A DNA stretch of 64,000 nucleotides from Oegoconia quadripuncta. Its lineage: Eukaryota > Arthropoda > Insecta > Lepidoptera > Autostichidae. This document shows, piece by piece, positions 49,481 to 61,026 of the stretch. The stretch is taken from positions 16,503,194-16,567,193 of the forward strand of contig OX438758.1 of NCBI GenBank assembly GCA_949316235.1, written 5' to 3'. The notes under the pieces were generated by a model. It was not told where the DNA came from. It did not search any database and saw only the letters and a list, made by a program, of their open reading frames with translations. A program made the translations under genes and the position numbers. Every line of letters starts with the position of its first letter. The stretch's first letter is position 1.

Positions 49481-50032
49481 GTGGTACTTCAGAACGACGG
49501 CAATATTGACCAGGATGTGAGGAACAGAATAAATGCAGGATGGATGAAATGGCGACAGGTTTCTGGGACTACATGTGACCCACGAATGCCCCTGAAACTC
49601 AAGGGGAAAATTTACAAAACCATCATAAGACCTGTCACCATGTATGGATCTGAATGTTGGGCAATGAAAGAAACTGATGAAAGTAGAATGCATGTGGCAG
49701 AGATGAGAATGCTAAGATAGATGTGTGGTGTGACTAGAATGGATAAGATCAGGAATGAGTATATCAGAGGAAGTCTAAAAGTGGCGCCAATAACAGAAAA
49801 GCTGAGGAGTAATAGGTTAGCATGGTTTGGGCACATTATGAGGAGAGATGAAAGGCACGTAACAAGACGAGTGTTAAGTATGAATGTGGAGGGATACAGA
49901 GGTAGAGGAAGACCAAAGAAAGTGTGGGTAGACTGCGTGAGGAATGATATGTGTGTGAAAGGGGTGAGTACGGAGATGACGGCTGATAGAGGAGAGTGGA
50001 AGAGGATGACATGTTGTGCCGACCCCACCTAG
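49481..50032 (+). pseudogene. RTE-type LINE, C-terminal end of the ORF, one nonsense codon
   Basis: It reads NIDQDVRNRINAGWMKWRQV, RPVTMYGSECWAMKETDE, a TAG at 49718-49720 in place of the usual Trp (before MCGVTRMDKIRNEYI), RLAWFGHIMRRDERHV, GRGRPKKVWVDCVRND and the terminal TADRGEWKRMTCCADPT. This is the classic end of an RTE/BovB-like LINE protein. The single stop suggests a fairly young copy, 5'-truncated. Confidence 0.88.
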
Positions 50033-50956
50033 AGTGGGATAAGGGCAGGAAAATGAATGGTTAATAACACGTTTTCACGAAAATTGGAAAAACTTTTTTT
50101 CACAAAACGCTTCATTTACCCTACGTACCTGTATTACGTACCAAATTACGGGGTCGAGAACTTATTTAATATCATAAAGTTCCCACTAATAAATTATTTC
50201 AATAAAATACAATCTACAAATCATGTCACAACAATTTACCTACATTATAATCTACAAATAGTATCGACGTCGGTACATCACTACGTATTTAAGATCTCTT
50301 TATACAGAGATTGGCATAGGTAAAAGTATAATGATTAGCATGGCCAATGACGAGAAAGTATAATGATTGGCATTGCCAAAATTTAGTTACAGCTATTCTA
50401 GAACATTTGGATTAAAAATATTTAAAAAGGAATTATCAGTGGCATCTAATAAAACATTAAAACAGGGAGGTTAACTTTTAGTACAAATTACTATTATTGG
50501 CACAGAGGCCAATCAACTAATCTTTCTTATAAGCCATAGCTACTAACCTTAGCCTACCCATTTTTAGGTTATCTTCACTCTTTTTTCACGCATTACGGTA
50601 TATAAAGTTAATTAGAACTATAACTAACATACAGGAACACAGATATCACAATTTGACTAACAAGAAAACAGGTAAATAACAGTGTAAAAGTACTTACTTC
50701 TTATGATTTTGATAATAAAACTCACCCGCAGCGTCGGTCGTTGGAAAATGATTTTTTACAAGTGTTGCCAGCCATTATATTTGAAAATTACCAATTACAC
50801 TTTGTAGTGTTGTCAACTAATAAAAATATGAATATTTGTTTCAATCTCCTTGGCAAAGGCATCTCTTATTAAAACGATTTTAAACTCAAGAGGCCAATGA
50901 TTGAGAGGGGGCCAAGATTACTACGGCTTACCCTATATATGTTTTGTTTTTCAGGT
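50033..50956. other. Unassigned AT-rich sequence
   Basis: A short direct repeat, AGTATAATGATTGGCAT-like, occurs at about 50326 and 50357. No gene. The end (TTTGTTTTTCAG at 50955) is the acceptor of the Harbinger exon. Confidence 0.35.
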
Positions 50957-51290
50957 GATTCGGGATATGCTTAAAGAGAATTCATGATGATCCCAATTGT
51001 GGATGCTGCTGTGGGTTCCCCAGAAGAAAATTACACCAAGATGCACTGCTCTGCTCGTAATACTGTGGAGCGTGCTATTGGTGTTTTAAAAAACAGATGG
51101 CGTTGCTTGTTAGGGCATAGAGTGCTTCATTATCATCCCAATGTAGCAGCTAAAATCATAAATGGGTGTTGTGTATTACATAATATCTGTAATCAGTCTC
51201 GGATGAATTATGATTATGGTGATGCTGCCATAGAGATTGATAATGAAAGTGTACCTGAACCTGATGAGGCCCGTGTCACTGGGCCGTCCA
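50957..51290 (+). pseudogene. PIF/Harbinger transposase, last exon
   Basis: After an acceptor it reads GDSGYA (catalytic Asp), a stop or frame change, then MMIPIVDAAVGSPEENYTKM, SARNTVERAIGVLKNRWRCL (catalytic Glu) and HPNVAAKIINGCCVLHNIC. This is the C-terminal half of a HARBI1-like DDE enzyme. The upstream part is absent. Confidence 0.82.
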
Positions 51291-51329
51291 GTTGCTGAAC
51301 TAAGAAGAGGTATCGAAAAAAGGTTCACA

Positions 51330-52157
51330 TTGATGTCTCCTTCTACAGAGAATACACATCAGAGAATCAGGAGTTTGAGGGTTGGAGATAGGATAATTGC
51401 AGGGAATTATACGGGTTCTGAAAAATGGAAATTTGGTAAAGTGACACAGTGCCTCGGCACCTTACACTATTTGGTGACATTGGACAATGGTTTAATATGG
51501 CGTAGACACATAGATCAAATTAGGAAAATTGGAGACTTAATCCTGCCTCACAGTATTAATTCAGACATTCCTGTCTATCAACCACAAAACATTTTAATAA
51601 ATCATATGCCTACATCTAACTACAGTGATATTACATCATGCAATGATACTGCTCCTATTGTCGAAAAGATCCCATGTCATATCCCACAGCAAGAAACTGT
51701 AATATTAGACAATGAATCAAGTGATCTTATTAATCATAATTCAACACCAGCAGAGACTTCCTCATCTATTGTAAATGATCAGAAATCTCAGAGCAGGAGT
51801 CCTAACCTTGTTGCTTCTCTTGGAGTTAATAACCCTTCCTCGCAGAAGCAACAGGATTAGTAAACCAGTAGTGCGTTTGGACCTTTAGGTCTGTTAGAAT
51901 ACTTGTAACTTTTTACTTAGGTTTCTGTGTGAGAAAAACATTTGTTTAATTTAATTTTTGTATTAGTATTGTATTTCCTTTAAGAGGGGGAAAAACTGTT
52001 ATGTTCCTGAACGTATTCCCGCGTTTTCAGCTGTCATCGGTCAACCGGACGTTCGCTCTCTCTTAGAAATTGTAATGGTGTGTTTGTTAGGCTATTGAAG
52101 TAAAATATAGTTTTCACAATATTCCGCGGTGTTCATTTGCCCACGCCCACTCTAACA
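51330..52157 (+). mobile_element. Ty3/gypsy fragment C: integrase tail and 3' LTR
   Basis: The coding remnant (51330-51860) reads LRVGDRIIAGNYTGSEKWKF, GKVTQCLGTLHYLVTLDNG and RRHIDQIRKIG, the end of a K02A2.6-type Pol, followed by a low-complexity tail. A purine tract TAAGAGGGGGAAAAAC precedes an LTR of 161 bp (51997-52157, TGTTATGTTCC ... CTCTAACA). The 5' part is missing and the piece joins the Harbinger exon. Confidence 0.78.
51997..52157 (+). repeat. 3' LTR of gypsy C
   Basis: It starts TGTTATG after a polypurine tract and ends CTCTAACA. No second copy is in the window, so the limits rest on the terminal TGTT/AACA pair. Confidence 0.6.
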
Positions 52158-52489
52158 GTAATAGCCTGAGCTATGTTCTCTGCTGCATTCGTGAGTCTTT
52201 CCAATCTACGACTGGTGTCAGCTAACGCTTCTGCAGTTAGTCTCTCAGCTTCTACGCGCTGCTCCTCAATTCTGGTCATGCGGTCCATCTCCACATCCAC
52301 ACGTCTTGATAGTAATGCTCTAAAATTGCGTGAAGATGTGGATGTAAAAAATGTCAGCATTACATGCGACGGGTCTGTTGCAAATTTCAGCATGTTCGCA
52401 TCTCTTGGCTGCGACATGTTAAGAAACCAGACGTAACTAGTTTTCAGAGTGGTAATACTAGGATCCATGCTTTCATCGACCCATAACAT
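52158..52489 (-). CDS. Unrecognised helical protein fragment
   Basis: A minus-strand frame from 52489 reads MLWVDESMDPSITTLKTSYV to a charged helix RRVDVEMDRMTRIEEQRVEA and LADTSRRLERLTNAAENIAQ. The last codons before the stop at 52133 lie in the gypsy LTR. The helix looks like the end of an accessory protein of a DNA transposon, but I do not recognise it. Confidence 0.3.
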
Positions 52490-52524
52490 GCAATAAAATT
52501 GATTCGAAATGCATTTGGTGGAGA

Positions 52525-52966
52525 CCCCCCCACACTAGCGTCTTTGGAGTGTCGTCGTCCTGCCAGCGTCCTCGCCGCGTCGACGCGACGCAAGCGCTGG
52601 CCGGCTGCCGAACGCCGCACCTACGCCTAACGTTTTTTGCGAACAAGTACAATGCACAACGCAACCTATAAATAATCATAAAAGTGTTTTTATTATTTTT
52701 TATGTTTACAATACAATACGAAATAATCGCTTTCCTGAACTCGAGATCAGGAAGCGATTATTTCGATTTTTTCGAAAACTTCACCAGAGGATCTTCCCAA
52801 TATTGACGATGATGTTTCCTTTTTCGTTTACGTAATTTTCGGTTTATCAGTAACAACAGTGTTTCTTTTTCACACTGATTGTAAGCCCGGTGTTCGTCAG
52901 CCATTCAGCGCTGGCGTCGCGTCGCTGCAGCGACGACAACGCTCAAAAGACGCTAGTGTGGGGGGT
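52525..52966. mobile_element. GC-rich inverted-repeat element (MITE-like)
   Basis: The ends CCCCCCACACTAGCGTCTTT (52525) and AAAAGACGCTAGTGTGGGGG (ending about 52965) are inverted and extend inward for about 70 bp with mismatches and one gap, both very GC-rich. The centre is AT-rich and holds a hairpin at 52719-52765. No transposase. Confidence 0.75.
52719..52765. repeat. Strong hairpin in the centre of the inverted-repeat element
   Basis: CGAAATAATCGCTTTCCTGA pairs with TCAGGAAGCGATTATTTCG around an 8-base loop, with a single bulged T. Confidence 0.85.
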
Positions 52967-52984
52967 ATCTAAGAATATTTATAG

Positions 52985-54430
52985 ACTCGTTTGGGCGAAG
53001 AGTCGAATTTAAATTTTGAAAAGAATTGCTGGAACTTCAAGAAAAACAAGGATTACATATGGCCAATAAAATGAAAAAAAAAAACGCATATATTCTTTCA
53101 AAAGCAGAAGATGAAAGTCAAGTTAGCGACACAATTGTTCAGTAACTCTGTAGCAGATGCATTGGAGTATTGTCGCAGTAAATTAAAGTTAAAACAGTTT
53201 GAGGAGCGTAGTGGCACTGTCAATTTGTTTGGCGTAGTGGTTACTATACCATAAGGTTGCGGTTTCGAATCCCGCTAGGGGAATATGTTTGTGTGATGAA
53301 TACGTCATTTATAATCCATCTGGTGCCCACAACACAAGCCTATAGTTGCTTATTGTGGAACTAGATGGCGCTGTGTGTGTCTAGGGATATTATTATTATT
53401 ATTTTATTATTAATTTCATAAACATTATGAATAACGTGTTTGACATGCGCTCGTCAGGATTAAAAATGGCCAGGTGTCCTGCCAACATTGGCATCATAAC
53501 AACTTTATTTGAAGGTGCCAGCAACTACATAACAAGTTTAAAATTGCCGTCAGGGGAACTTGTCATCAATTCCCGCAAAAAAACAGATTTAATTGGAATG
53601 TTGATCAACATGAAAAGCACACTGGCACTGTACAGTTACTTGGTCATGGACACAAAATGCTGAACTACATTCCCTTCTACAAAGTCAGTCAAGATCACAT
53701 CGAGCTCTTCTTCTCGGCTGTGAGAGCAAGAGAGGGATTCAACAATAATCGCAACGCTATTCAATTTCGTGCGGCTTATAAAATGATACTAGTAAGAGCT
53801 GAGATCAGGGATGATGGCATTGGAAATTGTACCCCACTAGAACAAGTCAATATTGTGAGTTGTTCCAGTAAAAATCCTGTTAAGGCATTAAATGAATTCA
53901 CTGATAGAAAAAGTTTCGTTGAGATTACCGAAGACTATAGTGATATATATGATGATTATATTGATTGTATTTAAAATACATACGCATCGCGTACACAGAC
54001 GTGTCTTGCAATATATAGCAGGATTTGTTTCTAATAAGTTACTGAGAACAATTAAATGCGATGTCTGTATACACTACTGATCGCGGAAGAAGATGTGAAC
54101 AGTTTGATTTATATGAAATCAAGAAGAGGGCTTAAATATGCTTCGTCTAGCGTTATAAACAATTAAAAAAACGGAAATATTAATTAAAACACATTTGTTG
54201 AATATAGTGAAACCAGATCTGTATTATCTAGATTTTTGAGCGAATTTTATGATTTGGGGAACTTTTTTTATGTAGACTCTGATCCTGAGCATAACAGTAA
54301 CCACAAGTTACTCCTTATCAAAAGCATAATTAAGACTTATATCCTTATAAGATTTAGATACCACGGTCGAAGGAAATCAGAGAAAGTGTTACACAGATAG
54401 TATTTAAACAAATTAATTTTGTTTAGAATT
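52985..54430 (+). pseudogene. P-element/THAP9-like transposase, C-terminal half, split by a SINE
   Basis: It reads ELLELQEKQGLHMANKM, a frame change, KVKLATQLFSNSVADALEYC and FEERSGTVN, then the SINE, then FINIMNNVFDMRSSGL, LIGMLINMKSTLALYSYL, YKVSQDHIELFFSAVRARE and FNNNRNAIQFRAAYKMIL. The C-terminal end (LQYIAGFVSNKLLRTI, HKLLLIKSIIKTYILIR, LNKLILF) reaches about 54430, with stops. These are conserved THAP9 and P-element blocks. The N-terminal half is not upstream; a complementary N-terminal half lies 5 kb downstream at 59425-60250. Confidence 0.85.
53227..53411 (+). mobile_element. tRNA-derived SINE, copy 3, in the P-like coding sequence
   Basis: Head GTTTGGCGTAGTGGTTAC and B-box GCGGTTTCGAATCCCGC, body as in copy 2 (CTAGATGGCGCTGTGTGTG), tail of ATT units. 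AATTT is duplicated at 53222-53226 and 53412-53416; removing the SINE restores the P-like frame (GTVNFINIMNN). Confidence 0.88.
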
Positions 54431-55179
54431 GAATAAGCTAATAAAGTTAAAAACATCTCTTATTTTATTCCCACTTCCCCTTCCATAAACCGTATCAGGC
54501 ACTACTCACACACAACTGGCTAGATCAAATGCAACCTTGTATGTTTAGAATCACAGGGGATTGGAACTCGCGGCCTTACGAATGCTTGGAGCGCGTTCTC
54601 ACAACTGGGTTTCATACAGGTCTCATGTCTGTCTGATAGATAAAAATGAAAGATATATATAGTATTTTCTAATACTCTTACTAAAACGTGCTAAATAGGT
54701 TCAGACGGCAACAGAGACAAGTCACCGCAACATTTTAAAATAAAGATAACTTAAGATTTGCCCGATTAAGAAAATCTATTCCTAATAAAAACGATTATTG
54801 CGAGACTGGAAAAACAATAAAATTTGCTGGAATATAGTGGGGGTTTTGGGGTATCGTGTTGCCAAATTGAATTGGACAACTGTGTTCGAGTAGAGGCGTA
54901 TATATTGTCTGCCTGATTACCATGATTAATTACTAATTGTACTCTTTTTAGTATTGAGCTTTGTAAAATGTATGTTCTCCTTTTGCACAATAAAGTGTAT
55001 TTGTATTGTATTGTATGTTGTTTTAAATATCGTACCTACTACGTGTTGGTGCATAGCTACATACAAACACAATAACACAAACGAAAAATTCTACAAATTC
55101 AATCATTAGCGATGAAAGCTAACTTTATTGGAAAAGGCTAAAAATTATATTTTGAGTGTTAAAGTTATTGCGCAACTCC
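54431..55179. other. Unassigned; probable LINE 3' tail near 54950-55020
   Basis: No coding sequence. The end has TTTGCACAATAAAGTGTATT followed by TGTATTGTATTGTATG, a poly(A)-signal-plus-pentamer tail typical of the 3' end of an insect LINE whose coding part is gone. Confidence 0.35.
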
Positions 55180-57632
55180 AAAGCGTGACTTGTTAGTAGT
55201 TGAAGAAGCACGTTATCACGAGGATTCCTTTGCAAAATTTTTTTCTAATGTATCGATTGTTAATAAGTTACAATCAGACCACTCTGGTCAATTATCAATT
55301 TTTGAGATTGCTGAAAAAAGGTTGAAAAAAATAATTAAGTGTGTGCCTGTACACGAAAGTCGGCTAAAATTATTTCGAAATAATATAATATCAAAAGTGC
55401 CTTATTTGACGTATAATGATGATCCAAATAAATAGTATAAAACTGTATTTCATTTAATTAAAAATCAATATGAGAAAGTTTTTAAGTCAACAATAAAAGT
55501 CAGCGAGTCGCTAATGTTCAGTGATTGGGCGATTATATGAACTTTATGCTGAAAAATCATATAATAAAAATGATACCTTTGTTAGCTATGTTAGGAATTA
55601 TTCAAACATTTTTAAACGCGTTTGTTCTGAGACTAAATCTTTGTTTACAATTAGTAAAATTAAAAACAATTCTAACATTATTAAATCCACTTGGAAAGTC
55701 ATAAATAGTGAGACAAAAAAAGTAGAAGATCGGAATTTAGAATTCAATTTTATAATTAACGATAAAATTATCAGTAATGACTTACAGGTAAAGTTCTTTA
55801 CCGACATTCCCATCTCGACCACTAAATCTCTTAATTCATCTCCTGCTCTGGCTGAATCACTTATCTTACAAAATGTAGAACCATGTGAGATAGACTTTAA
55901 ATTTACTCATCTAAATAGTAATAGTGTACTGAAATCCTTTAAATCATTGCAAATGAAAAAGACTGCTGACGTTCACGGCCTATCAGTTAAAATTATTAAT
56001 TCCATAATTGATTGTATTGCACCCCACTTGGCTACTATATTTAACAAATGTTTTGATCGTGGAGTGTTTCCTGATTTAATGAAACTAAGTAAAGTCATTC
56101 CATTATTTAAAGCAGGTAGTACATCCGATCCCACTAACTTTAGACCTATATCAGTACTACCCACATTTAGTAAAATTTTTGAGAAATTGGTTTTAAATCA
56201 GCTAATGTCTCATTTTTGTCAAAAAAATATCATGCATCCTAAACAATTTGGATTCACACGGGGTCGCTCAACAACTGATGCCGGTGTAGAGCTAGTTCAA
56301 CATATTTTTGATGCCTGGGAGAATTCGCGGGATGCAATTGGCGTCTTCTGCGATTTGTCAAAGGCTTTTGATTGTGTTCATTATGATATATAATCAGGAA
56401 ACTACACCATTACGGCATACAAGGCCAGGCTTTGACTCTTTTAAAATCATACTTGTATAATAGAATTCAGAGGGTAGAGGTTAATGGCACTAAGTCCTCT
56501 GGGTCTGAGGTCCATATGCGCATACCACAAGGTTCAATTCTCGGACCAGTTTTGTTTCTTGTGTACATTAATGACTTGCCTCATTTTGCCCGGAATAGAT
56601 GTGAAATAGTATTGTTTGCAGATGACACATTTGTGCTATTTAAAGTTAAGAGATATCAATCATCTTGTGACGATGTAAACACTGTTATTTTTTAACTTGT
56701 TAACTGGTTTACAGTAAATAATCTTCTTTTGAATGAAAAAAATACTAAATGCATAAAATTTACTTTACCAAATGTTAAACAACTGCCTACTGACATATTT
56801 GTACCAGGTGATAAATTGGATCTTGTAGATACTACTGTCTTTTTAGGACTGACATTGGATGCTAAGCTTCAGTGGGGACCTCATATTGAAAAACTAGCGA
56901 AAAAGCTCGCTTCTCCAGCGTATGCAGTCAAAACATCAGAAATTTAACAGACGTTCATACCGCAAGACTGGTTTACTTTAGCTATTTCCACAGCTTGATG
57001 TCATATGGCATATTGTTATGGGGAAACCCTGCTGACATACATATCATTTTTGTTCTGCAGAAGCGTGCTATTCGTGCCATTTATAAATTAGGACCTAGAG
57101 TGTCCGTTAGAGATAAGTTTAAGGAAATTAATGTCTTAACTATAACTTCTCAATACATTTATGAGAATTTGTTATATGCAATAAAATATATAACCTTATT
57201 CGCTAAAAATAGTGATAGGCACAATGTTAATACAAGGAATAAGAACCAGTTATCCGTTTATGTTAGCTGACTTCATAAAGTTAGTAAATCGTTCAAAGGG
57301 CAATGTATACGCTTTTATTATAAGGTTCCAATAGACATTCAAAATTTGCCTTTAAATAAATTTAAAGCAATCATAAAACAGAAATTATTAGCAAAAGGCT
57401 ATATAATAAAGCAAGCCTGGACATAGCTGTCTTATTATTCATATAATTGCGAAATCACAAATTGTAACCCATAGTCTATTTAAAAGAGCAACCCTAGAGT
57501 TTCTTGCTCTTTCTTCTCTGGGGAGTCAGCTTTGTGAATGAGCCGTAAATTTAAATGTAATATTAATAGTGACGTTTTCAAGTAATAATTTTAGCCTATG
57601 AAATAAAATATTTTAATTTGATTTGATTTTAT
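55180..57632 (+). pseudogene. Degraded LINE, same group as 11000-16170
   Basis: 5'-truncated within the endonuclease (LQSDHSGQLSIF). The polymerase part reads FRPISVLPTFSKIFEKLVLN, GRSTTDAGVELVQHIFDAWE, FCDLSKAFDCVHYDI, then a stop near 56391, IPQGSILGPVLFLVYINDLP and VLFADDTFVLFK, with several more stops or shifts. The C-terminal region (ILLWGNPADIHIIFVLQKRA) and 3' UTR match the intact LINE, ending in ACGTTTTCAAGT, CCTATGAAATAAA and a TTTGATTTGATTTTA tail at 57615-57632. Confidence 0.88.
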
Positions 57633-59355
57633 CTACGAGAAAAGGTGCTGGACGACCTAAAAATCAGTTTGCTACACGCATTTCAAGAACTATTTGTTTT
57701 ATGGACTCCTCTGACTAGTGCCAATTTAGTTTGGATGACCTCATAGAAAAACTTGACCAATATGTATCTCCCGAAGCTTCCATTAGTGTGTGAACATTAA
57801 AAAGAGAATTGATTGAAAACTATAACTATGGTGTAGTTTTTGCAAGAATGCATAAGAAACTTGCAGTAGCGTGTTTTCGAGCATCTGCTTTAAAGCTAAC
57901 ACGACGATAATAGAGCGAGCGCAGAAGTGGATGAACGACGAAAAATTGTTGAAGTTTTACATTACATTGCAACACCTATGATAATTCAGTTTATCCAGAT
58001 ATTGACAAAGTTATGCCAGACGTCACCTAAAATTTTGAATGTATTTTTGAATGTCCTTATCGCTGAAGGTCAAAAGACGAAAACAAGAAAAAGTTTCCAA
58101 AACCTGTACATCAATCGCTCACTCTATTATACCTGCAACAAGGCCTCGGTTCTTTTTCGTCACTGTTACAGCTAGGTCTTGCGTTTACTTATTCAGGCTC
58201 AAAAAATAGAAGACGCAATCGTTTTAACATATGATCAAAAAATCAAAAAATGCTTTATTTTGTAGGTACACAGGGTACACTTAAAATAGTCAGATTTTAC
58301 ATGTTTAAAGTAAATAGGACATTGTTAAGTCACATCAACCGTTGTAACTGTATGGCAAAGTAGCTGCGTCACTGCATCACATACCCGTCGAGGCCTGTAG
58401 GGTATAAACTTATACTACAACTGATAATGTAAATAAATCTGACGATTCGTCGCTGCTTATCAAAGAATCGCCGCTCGGCACCTACGTCGCGTTCAGAAAT
58501 AAATTTTAGTCTGATTCTGAACCTTCCCTCCCAAAGGTCTTCTGGTTCTTTCAAGATACGATTCTGACCATGTTAGAAAAGTGGTTCACGAAGCAGGATA
58601 CACAAACAAAAAATTGAGGAGTTCGGAGAAATACAAACCTCAATAAAATTTATGAGCGACACGTAGACTGAGAATACTATAGACTGCTTGACATATTTCT
58701 TTTTGATTCATACAAGAAAAGGATGCTTCAATTCGCGGTACACATACAGAAAAGAGACAAAGCGAGCCTATTGTCTGTCCCTCATTGCGTGCCGGTTTTT
58801 GTAGGTATGGCACATAATTGTGCTAAACAAAGTTTGACGTTTGCAAGTAATTATCCGATTATCATATATTTTATTTTAATTGTTTGGGCCTAAAAAGTGA
58901 GTGGTGGGTACTGGTAGCGACATTTTAATTAGTACGGTTTAAAGCTGTAAAAGCGATAGTGAGTGGAAGATTACTGGGCTGTCTTTTCATTCGTAAGTAG
59001 ACGATTATGCTCGAATATCTTACATGATATACGGTTCTGGTAGCTTTGTTTTTGATAATTCTTAACCATGTGCATAATATTTTTGGTGAACAGTGTTGCT
59101 AGTTTTTAGGTGGTAAATTACCTTAATATAGTGGAAATTCGTAAAGCCGGGAATACACATGCCTGTAGATGGCTCACTTGCGTGCCAGCTACGGGCACGT
59201 GACTGCTACTTCTAACTTGCATGCCCATAGATTGTAGATTGCACAACATTTGATTTTTGTGCAAGTAGCAGGCATGCAAGTTGAGGTTGAGGGAGGGATC
59301 GAGGGGGGCAGAAACACTGGCATATGTGAACGTGTTTTTTTTTTTAATTTATTTG
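57633..59355. other. Unassigned sequence, 1.7 kb
   Basis: No recognisable gene, repeat family or transposon terminus. Short frames are all below 85 codons with no motif. CATGCCTG/GCATGC-type words recur at about 59158-59275. A poly-T run is at 59333-59345. Confidence 0.35.
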
Positions 59356-59418
59356 AAAACGGATCTAGAAATTAATTCTTACATACAGTATGTAACAACT
59401 AATTTCTAGTTCCGTTTT
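59356..59418. repeat. 63-bp hairpin
   Basis: Arms of 31 bp (AAAACGGATCTAGAAATTA inward to TTACATAC) pair with about three mismatches around a one-base centre. It lies just before the P-like coding fragment. Confidence 0.8.
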
Positions 59419-59424
59419 ATAGAA

Positions 59425-60250
59425 GGAGATATTGAGTTACTAGCATCAATTGACACCTTAAACAAAGAATTTTTAAAAAAGGAAAAAGGTGTTAAACCCA
59501 GAGACGTCTAAATAAAATATACTCCTCTTCGAAAATTTGCCTTATGCTTCCATTTTATTAGTCTACGCGCGGTCACTTTCGTAAGGAAAACATTTGACAG
59601 TTGCCTCCCTCATCCTTCAACACTACGCTCTTGGTACAAAAGCGTTGATGCAAATCCGGGATTCACTGAAGAATCTTTAGACTGTGTTAAACTTCTAGTA
59701 AAGCGTGTTCAGGCTCAGGGTAAAACTTTTTATTGTGCTATCAGTATGGATGAAATGGCAAAGTTAATACAATCACAAAACATGTTCAGTGGGATGGAAA
59801 TAAGTGTGTCGGATTTGTGAATTTTGGACAAGCATTAGACGGTGACAGTGTAGGTATTGCTAAAGAAGCTTTATTATTTATGGTTACCGCCATTAATGAG
59901 TCATGGAAAATTCCAGTTGGCTATTTTCTGATGGATGCAATGGTGACCAAAAAGCGAATTTAGCTAAACAATGCATTACCCTTTTAACGGAATGTGGTAT
60001 AAATATTCTTTCCTTTACTTTTGACGGTTGTGTAGCTAATTTTGAGATGGTCAAGAAGTTAGGCTGTAATTTAGAGCCTACAAACATGGACACCCTTAAA
60101 ACTTCTATTAAAATTGGGAATCAAGAAATTTGTATAATTCCAGACCCAGCGCACATGCTAAAATTAATAAGAAACACATTAGGAGAAAAAAAAGAACTTA
60201 TAAATTTCAATGGCGAAAAAATTTCCTGGAACTATGTATTAAAACTTTAA
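59425..60250 (+). pseudogene. P-element/THAP9-like transposase, N-terminal half of the catalytic region
   Basis: It reads YTPLRKFALCFHF, RKTFDSCLPHPSTLRSWYKS, VDANPGFTEESLDCVKLLVK, AISMDEMA (catalytic-type Asp), a frame change near 59770, VGFVNFGQALDGDSVG and INESWKIPVGYFLMDAM. A second frame change near 59938 leads to GDQKANLAKQCITLLTECGI, LSFTFDGCVANFEMVKKLGC (second Asp) and IPDPAHMLKLIRNTLGEKKE. It ends at KISWNYVLKL, the point where the fragment at 52985 begins. A minus-strand gypsy follows three bases later. Confidence 0.85.
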
Positions 60251-60252
60251 AA

Positions 60253-60900
60253 TTAAGAAGGCTTTGAAACAGAAGGCTGACTAACAGGTATATTAGAGTC
60301 AAATACTAAGGGATCACTAGGATTATAATCAGATGACTTGTTATTAGTAAAAGATTTTTTCAATTGAAAAGTTTTTCGCCTTAGGGGCCTTTCCCCTACC
60401 CTCTTTAGATTGACATTCAAAGCAGCAATATATTTTGTTTTAAAATATGTTTGACATTCAAAGCATGCAAATGGTACATTGTCCGCTATTAATTCCAATG
60501 GATAGCCAAAGCGTGTAAACACCACTTGCATAGCATTAATTACAGAAGTAGCAGATTTATTTTTTAGTGGTAACAATTCTATCCAATGGGAAGAATAGTC
60601 AATAACAACCAAGTAATTTTTTCCATGTAACTCCAAAATATCACTTCCAAGTTTAAGGAATCTCTCTTTAGGAATTTTATGCGGTAGAAGTGGTTCCTTA
60701 CAGTTGTTAGGACTAAACTTTTCACAAGTTCTACAACACTTAACAAAGTCATGAATGTCTGATCTCATTCTTGGCCAGTAGAATACTTGTTTTGCTTTGG
60801 CTATACATTTAGAAATACCATTGTGACCTTCGTGGATAATGTTAAGAACATAAGTTTTGAGAGACTTTGGAACAATTATTCTATCTCCTAGTTCTGCAAA
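60253..60900 (-). pseudogene. pol: Integrase of gypsy D
   Basis: The HHCC finger is readable (IIHEGHNGISKCIAKAKQVF, CCRTCEKF) across a frame continuation at 60769-60900. The core has GSDILELHGKNYLVVIDYSS (Asp positions) and FGYPLELIADNVPF (the usual D-N-G changed to D-N-V). It then jumps over the Glu block to a low-complexity tail, ending at 60253. Deleted and inactive. Confidence 0.78.
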
Positions 60901-61026
60901 TTCTGCAAATAAATAATATCTTAAAAATTTTCAAAATCTTTGCAATGCTTAGGTACATTTTTAGACCATCCACTTAAATAGAAATCAGAAATATTACTTA
61001 AAACAACATCGTTACTGGTGGCGTTT

